Translations under genes and position numbers: made by a program
The notes under the pieces: generated by a model
What the model saw: the letters and a program-made list of their open reading frames with translations, nothing else
What the model was told of the DNA's origin: nothing
Databases searched by the model: none
Shown: one piece after another, positions 1-10,600 of the stretch
How positions within the stretch are numbered: the first letter of the stretch is position 1
How the letters are laid out: each line of letters starts with the position of its first letter
From: Saprospiraceae bacterium
GTDB lineage: Bacteria > Bacteroidota > Bacteroidia > Chitinophagales > Saprospiraceae
Direction of reading: 5' to 3'
DNA length: 64,000 bases
Assembly: GCA_016722285.1 (NCBI GenBank)
Contig: JADKGI010000005.1
Location: 62,001 to 126,000 of the forward strand

Positions 1-248
1 GTCAGCTCGGTGCCATAAATAATCTCTTCACCTGAATCGAGGTCTATGATAGCGGCCAGGCCCGATATGTCTAATCCGAAGTAATAAAGGAAATTACTGT
101 CCTGTCTGAATTGGTAGGTGTTATCCTTGTAATTCATAGGGGCTTCATGATTGCCCAAGAGAAGGATAATACCTGAGGGTAATTTTGTTTTAAGTACTTT
201 CCTTCTGTTGATATATGTAGCTGAAGAGAATGTCCTGAAATGCATCAT
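1..248 (-). CDS. Xaa-Pro aminopeptidase, N-terminal part (cut by window edge)
   Basis: A partial open frame on the minus strand runs from an ATG pair at 248/245 to the window edge. It encodes about 82 residues. The stretch around residues 34-58, with NHEAPMNY followed by YQFRQDSNFLYYFG, matches the start of the aminopeptidase P N-terminal domain (AMP_N), where the R-Q-D/N-S-F-Y-Y-G pattern is characteristic. Enzymes of this family are metal-dependent M24 peptidases that remove an N-terminal residue preceding proline. The catalytic pita-bread domain lies outside the window, so activity cannot be judged. No signal peptide is visible, so a cytoplasmic enzyme is likely. The next gene downstream is not visible. 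Confidence 0.82.
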   Translation of the reverse strand, partial: MMHFRTFSSATYINRRKVLKTKLPSGIILLLGNHEAPMNYKDNTYQFRQDSNFLYYFGLDISGLAAIIDLDSGEEIIYGTEL

Positions 249-613
249 TTTCCAAATAATTGTTTTAGTACTATGAAGGTACTAATATTTGCACATAATT
301 GGCCAAAATAAAATCATCTACATTTAAATTTTTATTGTGTTTCTGACCAGGTCATTAAAATTATCTTTTTATTAATTACCACCTAATTTTTATAATAATC
401 ACTCAAATCTAATAAATCATATCTGAAAAAACCGCAAAATGAATTTTAATCAGAAAACATATGCTTTATTACGTTAGTCCTAAAAATTAATTTTGCAATA
501 TGTACATTCTCTTTTTCTTTATTATTCTTTTTGCATTAAATTATTCTGTAGAACATAAACATATACTGAAAATATAGGAATTGTATATATTAGATATTGA
601 ATCTATTATGCCA
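249..613. other. AT-rich intergenic region, nothing recognised
   Basis: This 365-base gap lies between the start of the aminopeptidase gene and the end of the outer-membrane protein gene, both on the minus strand. It should hold the aminopeptidase promoter, but no clean TTG-N19-TAnnTTTG match was found. No open frame or hairpin stands out. Confidence 0.5.
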
Positions 614-1729
614 TTAATGAAAATCAAATCTAAGTCCAAAGGAAACATTTTTTTGCTCCACCGTATTGTCTGTAAATATTGGATTTAAGTCCCATTTAGT
701 ATAAAGACTTATATCCTTATATCCTACATAAGCACTTAAACCATAGATAAAATCACTGGTGTTGTAATCTCCTTTGGTAGTTTGGTCTGTTCTGAGTCCA
801 TCCGTTTTGTATTTTAATATTTGTTTGGTGCGAGTATTTATACCTGCATAACCTCCAATACCAGCCCGAATACTATTCTGAGTCCGAATGATGATTTTAT
901 CATCATCCAGCTTTCTTTTCTTTGAAAAATCAAACTCAAGGTGGACTGGTATGACCAGATTTGTCATCCTGAAATAGGGTTCATCCCGGAGGCTATATGG
1001 ATGTTCGGCCAGCAAGGTCTTATTTCCGGACTTGATGTAATACTGATTATTGTCAGGCCTCAAGTTATTGTATGTCAAAGAGAGACCATACTTCAGATTC
1101 AAGAACGGGGAGTTTGGTGCTAATCGGGTTTTCCAGGTCCATCCCCATTCATAAAATCTTGAATTACTGAGTTTTATACCATTCCCTTCAATTGTGCCCA
1201 GATCTCCATTAGTAACAATATTGTTCAGACCGAAGGCAAATACAAACTGGGTAGTAGTTAAGGGTTCTCCTCTTTTTTTATGACGTTTTCCAAAATTCCA
1301 GTTGAATGACCAGTTTCCTAAATTATCATAATCACGATTTCTGGTTTTATCTCGTTTTTCACGGCCTCCATCTCTGTCTTCTTCATTTTCCTGGTCATCC
1401 AATGATTTTATTCGGTTGTCTTCTTCATTTATATCACTCTTTATCAACTCTCTGAGTTGCAACTCCATTGATTCAATCTTTGCTTCGATTATGGCAGCAC
1501 TTTTTTCAGATGCATTTTTTTTAAGGATTTCAGCCTGCCCGGAAGTGATTTCTTTATTTTCTATTTTTTGGTAAATGAGTTCTATTTCACCCTTCAATGT
1601 TTCTTTTTCCTGCTCTTTGACAAGCTCAATATTTCTTTTTAATTCTCTTACTTTGTTCTCAAACTTTGATTGACCATTTACAGTGAGACTCAAAGCAAAT
1701 ATGATTGTAATAAACAAAACTCTGTTCAT
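614..1729 (-). CDS. Putative outer-membrane beta-barrel protein with coiled-coil N-terminus
   Basis: The 371-residue product begins with a clear signal peptide (hydrophobic residues 5-17, cleavage near VNGQ). Residues about 22-100 are rich in E, K and L in a coiled-coil pattern. Residues about 100-135 are highly charged (EENEEDRDGGREKRDK). From about residue 155 onward the sequence alternates aromatic and polar residues like a beta-barrel and ends in FGLRFDFH, a typical barrel terminus. It is third in a minus-strand series after an ECF sigma factor and a putative anti-sigma factor, 36 bases from the latter. In Bacteroidota such trios often place an envelope protein under its own sigma factor. 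The function is unknown; the barrel assignment is inferred from composition. Confidence 0.6.
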   Translation of the reverse strand: MNRVLFITIIFALSLTVNGQSKFENKVRELKRNIELVKEQEKETLKGEIELIYQKIENKEITSGQAEILKKNASEKSAAIIEAKIESMELQLRELIKSDINEEDNRIKSLDDQENEEDRDGGREKRDKTRNRDYDNLGNWSFNWNFGKRHKKRGEPLTTTQFVFAFGLNNIVTNGDLGTIEGNGIKLSNSRFYEWGWTWKTRLAPNSPFLNLKYGLSLTYNNLRPDNNQYYIKSGNKTLLAEHPYSLRDEPYFRMTNLVIPVHLEFDFSKKRKLDDDKIIIRTQNSIRAGIGGYAGINTRTKQILKYKTDGLRTDQTTKGDYNTSDFIYGLSAYVGYKDISLYTKWDLNPIFTDNTVEQKNVSFGLRFDFH

Positions 1730-1765
1730 GATTACTTATTTATATATATTATGAAATAAAATTGA

Positions 1766-2536
1766 TTATTTAGTTTTTTGCAGATTCCTATCCAAAACCG
1801 CTGTTATGACCGGACCAGATTTTTCGTGTATAGATTTAAAAACTTTGGATAGGAAAGTCCGGTTTGATTCATTTTCTGCTTCTCTTAGTAATTTTTGTGG
1901 GTCCACTCCATATTTATTTTGGATCACATCAACATTTTCAGCAGCAATTTCGGCTTCAGCGATTTGTAGTAGTTTGTCGGAATTAATATCGAGCGATGTA
2001 CTGTTTTGAATTACTATATTGTCGGCAATAGTATTTTTGTTATTTTTTTTATCAATATTGTTATTTTTTGATACGGTGCTCAAATCATTAGTTATTTCTT
2101 CCTTATTTATTGGTTCTTTTTCTTTATTTTGAGCTTCTTGCCCGTTGTTTTCATCCGTTTTTTGGTGACTTATCGACGATACATAACCTGAGATATGAGA
2201 ATCATTATTTTTGTTGTTGATAAATGAATTACTTCCTGATTCCTCATGGAAATCATGTTTGGATTTTGGAGTTGTGATATTTGTGGCTTTATCCGAATAT
2301 TTTGCAGTAGTCTGATTGGCTTCTTTTTCAGTCTCAGGCAATATTATCCATATGCATACCGCAATGATAGCGACAATACCGGCAGCGACACTAAGAAGCA
2401 CCTGCATTTTGTTTTTCTTGACTTTTTGATTCTCAGTGAGCAGAACTTCCAGATTATCCCATTTATTAGTTAAAGGGCTTATCCTTCGATTGTCGAAGTG
2501 CTCTTTTATTTTATGATCGGGAGTATTTTTATCCAT
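1766..2536 (-). CDS. Putative anti-sigma factor, single-pass membrane protein
   Basis: The 256-residue protein has a short cytoplasmic N-terminus (1-44), one hydrophobic helix at about 45-66 (VLLSVAAGIVAIIAVCIWII), and a long low-complexity periplasmic part rich in N, K, E, S and T. Its first bases overlap the end of the ECF sigma gene by 8 bases, which implies translational coupling. That arrangement, with one membrane helix after a short N-terminus, is the usual form of a Bacteroidota anti-sigma factor. No zinc-binding (ZAS) motif or FecR domain is visible. The role is therefore inferred mainly from position and topology. Confidence 0.6.
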   Translation of the reverse strand: MDKNTPDHKIKEHFDNRRISPLTNKWDNLEVLLTENQKVKKNKMQVLLSVAAGIVAIIAVCIWIILPETEKEANQTTAKYSDKATNITTPKSKHDFHEESGSNSFINNKNNDSHISGYVSSISHQKTDENNGQEAQNKEKEPINKEEITNDLSTVSKNNNIDKKNNKNTIADNIVIQNSTSLDINSDKLLQIAEAEIAAENVDVIQNKYGVDPQKLLREAENESNRTFLSKVFKSIHEKSGPVITAVLDRNLQKTK

Positions 2537-3083
2537 GGTTTGTTATTTTATCAGATTCCAGCATTTGTTGCAATAATTTTCTGGCATATGCCACTTGAGA
2601 TTTAGATGTACCTTCATTGATATGTAACATGTCAGATATTTCATGATGCTTATATCCTTCCACTGCAAATAGTATAAAGACCATTTTGCAACCTTCCGGT
2701 AAGAGATCTATCATATTCTGGATATCGTCAGTGATTAGTTTATTTTCAACAGATGTATTTTTACACTCAATTTCCAAAATTTCTTCTCCATATATGATTT
2801 GTTTCCTGGTGCGAATAAATGAAATACTTTCATTTACAGCGATCCTTCGTATCCATGCTTCGAAATTCCCACGTTGCTCAAAAGTATGCAGATGAGTAAA
2901 TATTTTCATAAAAGAAGCAACCATAACATCTTCTGCATTATATATATCAGTAATGTATTGTCTGCAAATACTCAATAATTTAGGTGCATATTTTTCATAA
3001 AGTCTTTTTTGCGCTACCCTGCTGTTTTGAATAGATTGCTCTATTAAGATATTCAATTCACTATTGATATTTATGACCTTCAA
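2529..3083 (-). CDS. ECF-type RNA polymerase sigma factor
   Basis: The 184-residue protein has the two sigma-70 segments of the extracytoplasmic-function class. Region 2 spans about residues 25-92, with YNAEDVMVASFMKIF (the D-A-E-D/V helix that contacts core polymerase) and the promoter-melting stretch FEAWIRRIAVNESISFIR. Region 4 spans about 127-175, with LPEGCKMVFILFAVEGYKHHEIS and a helix-turn-helix that would read the -35 element. It heads an operon with the overlapping putative anti-sigma gene and the outer-membrane protein gene. Such cassettes usually respond to an envelope signal and often control themselves. The signal is not evident here. Confidence 0.93.
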   Translation of the reverse strand: MKVININSELNILIEQSIQNSRVAQKRLYEKYAPKLLSICRQYITDIYNAEDVMVASFMKIFTHLHTFEQRGNFEAWIRRIAVNESISFIRTRKQIIYGEEILEIECKNTSVENKLITDDIQNMIDLLPEGCKMVFILFAVEGYKHHEISDMLHINEGTSKSQVAYARKLLQQMLESDKITNHG

Positions 3084-3174
3084 GTGTTGCTATTTTGCTT
3101 TTCTGTTTTAATGACGATTGGAAGGATTAAATAGTTGTAATCATATTTTGAAATTTATTAAAAATTTTAATGAG

Positions 3175-3316
3175 TGGGGGCCCCCCGGGGGGGGAAAAAA
3201 AAAAAAAAACCCTTGGACTCCAACCCACAAAAGTTTCTCAAAAAAAAATTTTTTCCCCTTTTTTTAAATGGTTTTTTTGTTTTTGTTGTTTTTTTGGGGG
3301 AAAAAAAATTTTTATG
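3175..3316. other. Anomalous homopolymer-run block, probable sequence artefact
   Basis: This stretch consists largely of runs of five or more identical bases: G5C6G8A15 at the start, then A, T and C runs and a T/G-only part. Nothing else in the window resembles it. Two short open frames cross it on opposite strands but encode only poly-K/F/G/P tracts. The block lies between the sigma gene start and the NUDIX gene end, so it may replace the real sigma promoter region. A low-quality read end or mis-assembly is the simplest reading. Confidence 0.65.
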
Positions 3317-3366
3317 GAGGCGTCCCGAAAAATTGACAAAAATATTGTAGCCAAAAACTCCACACA

Positions 3367-3867
3367 CTACTCTTTTTTTTGACTAATTTGAAGTATAATC
3401 CCCGATAATTCATCTACTATTTTTGTCATGTTAAGACAGCTGTCATATTCAGCACTAAATACAAATGGAATATTATTAAATATGTATTGATAAATATGCC
3501 AATCAGTTGGAGGTGTATTTAGATGTTTCAGTTGATTTTTATGAATCCAAAATAACTCACCTTCGTCACAGTGTGGAGCAGGTATAAATTCTATTTCAGA
3601 CGAATAAATAAAACTCACCCAATTGTAATTGGTAGGTGATGTTTCAGTCAGGACTCCACAAAATTTAAAAGTCGAAAGGTGGAGGCCTGTTTCTTCATGT
3701 GTTTCTCTGACTACGGCTTGGTATGGCGATTCGTAAGGGTTAATTTTGCCTCCTACAGGGACAAATTTTCCTTTATTAGGATCATTTGCCCTTTTCAGGA
3801 GTAAATAATGATCACCACTATTGATTATACAAAATACTGCGGCACGTTTATTGCCTTCTGAATCCAT
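3367..3867 (-). CDS. NUDIX hydrolase, MutT-like
   Basis: The 166-residue protein contains a complete NUDIX box at about residues 40-62: G, five residues, E, seven residues, then RETHEETGL. That loop and helix binds the divalent metal and carries the catalytic glutamates that hydrolyse a nucleoside diphosphate linked to another moiety. The N-terminal AAVFCIINSGDHYLLLKRAN strand pattern resembles MutT/8-oxo-dGTPase-type members. The substrate cannot be read from sequence. There is no signal peptide, so it is cytoplasmic. Its 3' end lies about 50 bases from the anomalous homopolymer block, but the stop codon itself is in ordinary sequence. Confidence 0.88.
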   Translation of the reverse strand: MDSEGNKRAAVFCIINSGDHYLLLKRANDPNKGKFVPVGGKINPYESPYQAVVRETHEETGLHLSTFKFCGVLTETSPTNYNWVSFIYSSEIEFIPAPHCDEGELFWIHKNQLKHLNTPPTDWHIYQYIFNNIPFVFSAEYDSCLNMTKIVDELSGIILQISQKKE

Positions 3868-4066
3868 AATATTACTAATATTTTGATGGAAATTGAACTT
3901 AAAAGTGTGAAATTAGTTAATAGTACTTAGCAATAGTAAAAGAAATTTCCTTTTCTTTTTTTTTCTGGCTTGGGAGTGTATTTATTATATTCATACCATA
4001 AGCCAAAAAATTGATTTCCATTTGTAATAAAATTATTTTATTTAAATCAAGCATTGTTTATTACTT

Positions 4067-7000
4067 ATGCATAGCAAATTGGATATTTTTTTCTCTTATC
4101 TTAAATCAAATTATTTTGGCTTGTATTGCATTATAAACAAGGAACCAAGACTGTATAATGTGTTTTTTATAATGGTGTTTGGTTATGTTTTTGCAGTTGG
4201 CCAAAGTTCTGAAAAGAGTCTTACTATTAATTCAGATGAGCAGTATGCAAGCTTAAAAGAGAAACCTTTTTCAAAAGATGCATATTTTTTTGATCTTGAT
4301 ATACCTTACTTAAGCGGTAGGTACGGCAAGATACCCTCCGATCTGGAAATTGATGCAGTACCGGCTAAAATCACTTTGCCGGACGAAAAAGGTAACATGT
4401 CGGAATATTATATTTTGGAGTCTTCTGTCCTTTCCCTAGAAATGGCCAGAAAGTTTCCTGACTTTAAAACATATACCATATCAGGTATAAAAAATAAATC
4501 TTCTCATGGACGGATATTTTTAAGCAGGTTTGGGCTTGAAGGGATGATTATCATTGATAATAAACAAGTTAAGCTGGAGCCGATTGACAATAATAATCCC
4601 ATAAAACATAAGGCATATACTCTGGAAGCAAGAGAAGATATTATTTGTAATCAATTATCTGAAGACAAAGTAATAAGAGAGACAGGAAAGCGTTTTGCGC
4701 CTTTAGGAATGACAAATGGTGGAAGCAGGAGAACTTACGAAATTGCGCTTGTCGCCACAGGTGAGTTCTACCAAAACGCTAATCTCGGTAATAACTCACT
4801 TGTCACAGCAAATGCTGCCATCGTAAGTATTATTAATTTAGTGAATATACGCTACAACGTTGAGATGGCAATCCATTTTACCATATTCTCGAGCCCCACG
4901 ATATATACAGATCCGGCCACTGATCCCTTTGATCCGTCAGGCTCAAACCTAACCAGTCAGTCAACATCAGCAGTGCAATCAAATTATCCGGGGGGTGGAT
5001 ATGACCTTGGCCATGTTCTAAATGGGATGTCAAGTGGTGGTAGTGGTATTGCTGGTATCAGTGTGATATGTGGATCGTTCAAATCAAGAGGCTGGAGTGG
5101 AGGTTCAGGTATAAATACAATCGCCCTCAGTATTATGATTCATGAACTTGGACATATGTTAGGAGCCGGGCATACATTTAATGGTATTGGAAATAATTGT
5201 TCTTCTGGCAATCTATCGGTAAATAGTTCAGTTGAAATTGGAAGCGGTACGACTATCATGTCTTACGCGGGGTCATGCCAAACTGATAACAATATTCAGA
5301 ATAATGACGATCCCTATTTTCATAGTGTCAGCATTCAGAGTTTTTTATCGTATTTATCTTCCACAGGAGGTACTTGCGCTACAAATAGTTCTACAGGAAA
5401 TACTCCACCTGCTGTAAATGCAAATCCGTGTCTTGGAACATTTGTTATTCCAAAACTCACTCCTTTTTCAATTCAAGGAAGTGCGACTGATCCTAACTTA
5501 TCAGACGTATTAACCTATATTTGGGAAGAAACTGATGAAGATGGACCAGGATATCCCACTCAGGGATATATTGGTACTACGGCAGGTAATAGTGCTATTG
5601 CCCCTTTATTCAGGTCATATCCCCCTTCTGTATCGGGGTTAAAGCGCACATTTCCAGCTATGAATACTATTCTTAATAATGCCAATCAAAGTAATTTTGA
5701 ACCACTACCAAATGTGGCCAGAAGTATAAACCTCAGATTGATTGCCAGAGATAATAATTCGTTAAACGGCGGTATAGGAAGTGATGATGTAGTAATCAAT
5801 GTGAATGGTACAGCCGGTCCCTTGTCTGTCACATCACCGAATACTGCTGCTAATTGGTCGCCAGGATCTCAAACGGTCACATGGTCAGTAAATAATACAA
5901 ATACACTTTTTGCTTCAGTAGATATATTATTATCTCTGGATGGGGGAAATTCTTTTCCTATTACTTTATTGGCCAATACACCAAATGATGGATCAGAAAC
6001 TTTTGTATTGGGGAATTACCCTGCAACAACTAATGCCAGAATAAAAGTAAGATACGCCCCTAACTCGTGCTTTGAGATTTTTGACATCAGTGATACGAAT
6101 TTTACAATTACAAGTTCTTGTTCCGTTGCGTCTTCAAATATATGTCCGTCACTTCCTTTGACAGCCACGTATGGTGATGCTGCTTTAAATCTTGGTCTAT
6201 CGCCTGTCTATGGAAATGCAATTTCATCGAGAGCTATGACCACAGGAGGGTCAGTAATAAATGTCGCTTACAATCTTACACCCGCTTCTCCAGGATCTGG
6301 CAATTGTACAACAGGTAATTTCGGTTATGTTTCTGATTCTTTTAAATTCAGAATCACTGTATCTGGAAATTATACTTTCAGTATGAATAGTGCCAACCCA
6401 CTTTCTATATTTAATGGTGCTTATAATTTTATCTCACCTTGTTCTAACTATCTTGGGTCAACAGCTTATGATGCTGATGGTAATCCTTCAGGTAGTGCGT
6501 ACTTTACTAGCCAAATGACTTTAAACCTCTCAAATATATGCAGCGATTATACTGCTGTACTTTATAGGCAATCTGGTACTAATGTTAATTTATCTATCTC
6601 AGGTCCAGTGGGTGGAACTATTTTCGAAAGTAGTGTGACTCCACCTGTAGGTTCATCGTATACCTATGTTGCTGTTGAATCAATTAATAATCTTATATCT
6701 GCCGTGAGTAATAATTCAGATTTTACCACACTACCCGGAGGGTCGTATTGTGTTTATGGTGTGAGTTATCAATCGGCATTGAATCCTTCCACCTGGAAAG
6801 GGCTGAGTATTGCAAATCTTCAGAGTTCAGGAAATTGTATTTTGTCCAGTACTAACTGCAAGCCGTTAAATGTAAATTGTACTTCTATAGTTACTTCTAC
6901 AGCCAATTCAGGAGCAGGTACGGTAAGAGCAAGTTTTGAATGTGTGGCAGATGGAAGTACAATAACCTATGGTGCCGGGGTAAATTCTATCTTAACCCAA

Positions 7001-7280
7001 TCACTCATTATAAATAAAAATATTACCCTTCAGGGAAGTACATTAAATACTATAGATCTCAATTTTTCAGGTCTATATGGAATTAAAATTGCTGCAGGTA
7101 AAACTCTTACTCTCAAGGATATAAAGATAAATCTCATTGGTACAGCCTCACCGGTTATTTTGAATAAGGACGTTGATTTTGGAAAATGCAGAAATAAAAG
7201 GAAATGTCAATCCTGTCATTAACAATCTTGGAGCCGTAAATGTAGTTGGAAATTTACCTTCAGTTATTAAAAAACTATAA
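4067..7280 (+). CDS. Secreted M12B (reprolysin)-like metalloprotease, 3' end frameshifted
   Basis: The open frame encodes 1051 residues. A hydrophobic stretch near residues 32-45, ending FAVGQ, may be the export signal; the true start could be internal. A propeptide-like region is followed by the zinc motif HELGHMLGAGH (about residue 358), the HExxHxxGxxH form of metzincins, and a Met-turn TIMSYAG about 40 residues later. Residues about 440-690 resemble fibronectin/Ig-like modules, followed by a Cys-containing region. The frame ends at 7222 in an atypical basic, Cys-rich tail. Dropping one T from the T-run at 7177-7180 opens a better continuation (ENAEIKGNVNPVINN) to a TAA at 7280. Even then no T9SS sorting domain is present, so the 3' end may be decayed. 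Confidence 0.8.
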
Positions 7281-7639
7281 ATGCGGGTGATTATGTAAAT
7301 TTTAATATTATACATTTGTTGTTAACTATCAGAAATAAATATATAATAAAAAATAATATACAAAAATGTACCCAAAATTTAAATTGATATTCTGAAAAAG
7401 GCATAAAAATTGAAGTAATACCATGATAGAAATATCAGGGTTTTTCTCTATTTTGCATAAAATCTTACCAGATTGGTTGCACATTTTGAAAATTGTTTTT
7501 ATTTTCGCATTGAATTAAGGTTCAAAGTATCATCTCAATCATTGATATCCCCCTTTCAGGTGTCTGCTTAATTATAATCCATTGATTTCCTAGTATCCCA
7601 CAGGTTAATAATTTATGCCTGATAAAAACCAAAAATTGC
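7281..7639. other. Intergenic region between the two protease genes
   Basis: This 359-base AT-rich gap follows the frameshifted end of the first protease gene. A further short open stretch (INAGDYVNF) starts near 7279 in another frame, suggesting that the first gene once continued. No promoter of the TAnnTTTG form or terminator could be assigned with confidence. Confidence 0.4.
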
Positions 7640-10600
7640 ATGAAACGTTGTTATTTATTTTTTTACTTGTTTTGGATAGTGCCTGGGTCAATAGTAGCTC
7701 AGCAAAGCCTTCTTAAACCAAATGCACTGGTAATCAGTGCAAGAGAGAAATCTCAGCAAATTAAAACAGATATTTTCAGAATTTCTACTGAAAGAAGCGG
7801 CCTAAAAGTGCCGTCAGATATTAAATCTTATAGTTTATTATCAATAGATAAAGAGGCTGTCAGAAACTTATCGTCTTCCAAATCTTCATTTATATCATTA
7901 TCAATACCGCAGTCAGGAAGAAATGAAATTACCCTGGATCTGGTAGAAGTAAATCCTTTGGCGGAAGATTTTATCCTGCGAGCAGCCCCGTCTATGAAGA
8001 TCATGCCTGTTATTCATGGGAAGCATTACCGAGGTGTCGTGCACGGAGATGATAAAAGTGTAGCTGCCATCTCAATCTTCGATGATGAGATAATGGGAAT
8101 GATCTCTTCTCCATCTGCTGAAGGAAATCTGGTAATTGGAAAACTTGAAAATTCAGACCAACATATAATTTATCAGGATGACCAGACTGCGGATAAAAGA
8201 AAAGCCGCCTGTAGTACCGTTGATGATATGCAAAATTATACTGATGACGAACTCAGAGGAGTACATACCGGAACAAGAGCACTCACAGATTGTGTCCGTC
8301 TTTATCTGGAGGTTGACTATGATATTTTTGTGAACAAAGGGAATAGTGTACTCGGAGTAAATAATTACATAGCTGCAGTTTTTAATCAGGTAAGTACATT
8401 GTATGCCAATGAGCAATTAAATACGGTAGTTTCAGAAGTGGTGGTATGGACACAAGCCAGTCCTTACAATGCTACATCTTCGGATGGTATGTTGACTGCA
8501 TTTGGAAACAACAGACAAGGCTTTAACGGAGATCTGGCTATGTTACTTTCATATAAAGTAGGAGGTGGAATTGCGTGGGTAAATGGTTTTTGCAGATCTA
8601 ATCCTGATTACTCTATGTCTTATGCAGGTATTCAAAGCTCTTATCAAAATGTGCCTACGTATAGTTGGACTGTTGAAGTTTGTGCGCATGAATTTGGTCA
8701 CTTATTTGGTTCGCAACATACACATGCATGTGTATGGAATGGCAATAATACAGCGATTGACGGGTGTTCTACTCCTGAAGGGAGTTGTCCGAATCCAGGT
8801 CTTCCATCTGCTGCGGTAGGTGGTACTATCATGTCATATTGTCATTTGACTTCAGTTGGAATTAAGTTCAGCAATGGATTTGGGCCGCAACCTGGCAACA
8901 TTATGCGTTCAAAAGTGACAACTGCTACTTGTCTTCAACCGTGCAGCGGATCTGGTGGTGGAGGTGGGACCCAATGTACAGACAACGTCTTGACTATGGA
9001 GCTACGGACCGACACCTATGCAAATGAAACTACATGGGAAGTAAAAAATTCAGCAGGAACCATAGCTTATTCGGGAGGACCATATACATCTTCCAATACT
9101 TTATATAATATTAGCATGTGTCTTCCTTCCGGATGTTACACATTTACAATAAAAGATACATATGGTGATGGCATATGTTGTGCGTATGGAAGTGGTTCAT
9201 ATACCATCAAACAGGGTTCAACCTCACTTATAACCGGAGGACAATTTGGGGCAACTGAAACCAAATCATTTTGTACATCCGGAGGCTCTTCAAATTTGTC
9301 TTTAAGCACTAATAGCGGATCAACAGGATCTTCGTCAGGCAGTGCTTCTGTTGGCGTTACTTCCAACGTAAGCTGGACAGCAGTATCCAATGCGACATCC
9401 TGGTGTACTGTATCTCCCGGAAGTGGTTCCAATAACGGAACCCTTGCGGTATCGTACCTGACGAACAGTTCGACTAGCTCCAGATCAGCCACTATTACCG
9501 TTTCTGGTGGAGGACTATCGGCAAGCTATGTTCTTACGCAAAGTGGAAGTACACCAAGCCCGACTCTGTCATTGAGTACAAATAGTGGGTCAGCCGGATC
9601 TTCATCGGGCAGTGCTTCTGTCGGAGTTACTTCCAATGTGAGCTGGACAGCAGTATCCAATGCAACATCCTGGTGTACCGTATCTCCCGGAAGCGGATCC
9701 AACAATGGAACCCTTACAATAACATACCAGGCCAACAGTTCGACTAGTGCAAGATCAGCAATCATTGTCGTTTCTGGTGGAGGACTATCGGCAAGCTATG
9801 TTCTTACGCAAAGTGGAAGTACACCGAGCCCGACTCTTTCTTTGAGTACAAATGGTGGATCAGCAGGATCTTCGTCCGGAAGTGCTTCTGTCGGAGTTAC
9901 CTCCAATGTGAGCTGGGCAGCAGTATCCAATGCAACATCCTGGTGTACCGTATCTCCCGGAAGCGGTTCCAACAACGGAACCCTTACTGTAATATACCAG
10001 ACTAACAGTTCGACTAGCGCAAGATCAGCCACCATGACCGTTTCCGGTGGTGGACTATCTGCAAGCTATATCCTTACACAGAGTGGAAGTACACCAAGCC
10101 CGACTCTTTCATTGAGTACAAATGGTGGATCAGCAGGATCTTCATCTGGCAGTGCTTCTGTCGGTGTGAATTCCAATGTGAGTTGGACAGCAGTATCTAA
10201 TGCAACATCCTGGTGTACCATATCTCCAGGAAGCGGTTCTAACAATGGGAACCTTGCTGTAACATACCAGACCAACAATTCAACCAGTGCAAGATCAGCG
10301 ATAATTGTCGTTTCCGGTGGTGGACTATCGGCAAGCTATATCCTCACACAGAGTGGAAGTACACCAAGTCCGACCCTTGCTTTGAGTACAAATAGTGGAT
10401 CAGCAGGATCTTCATCTGGTAGTGCTTCTGTCGGTGTTACCTCCAATGTGAGCTGGACAGCAGCATCCAATTCAACATCCTGGTGTACCGTTTCTCCCGG
10501 AAGCGGTTCCAACAATGGAACCCTGACAGTAACATATCAGACCAACAGTTCGACCAGTGCAAGATCAGCCACCATTACCGTTTCAGGTGGAGGATTGTCA

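Noticed and set aside
3211..3232. Vector-like sequence in the homopolymer block
   Set aside because: The match to f1 origin sequence is only about 11 bases and could be chance.
3167..3382. Two short open frames on opposite strands across the homopolymer block
   Set aside because: They encode only runs of K, F, G and P generated by the base runs, with no domain or conserved start.
9136..10278. Four repeated antisense open frames on the minus strand
   Set aside because: They are the reverse reading of the BACON-like repeats and recur every 270 bases for that reason.
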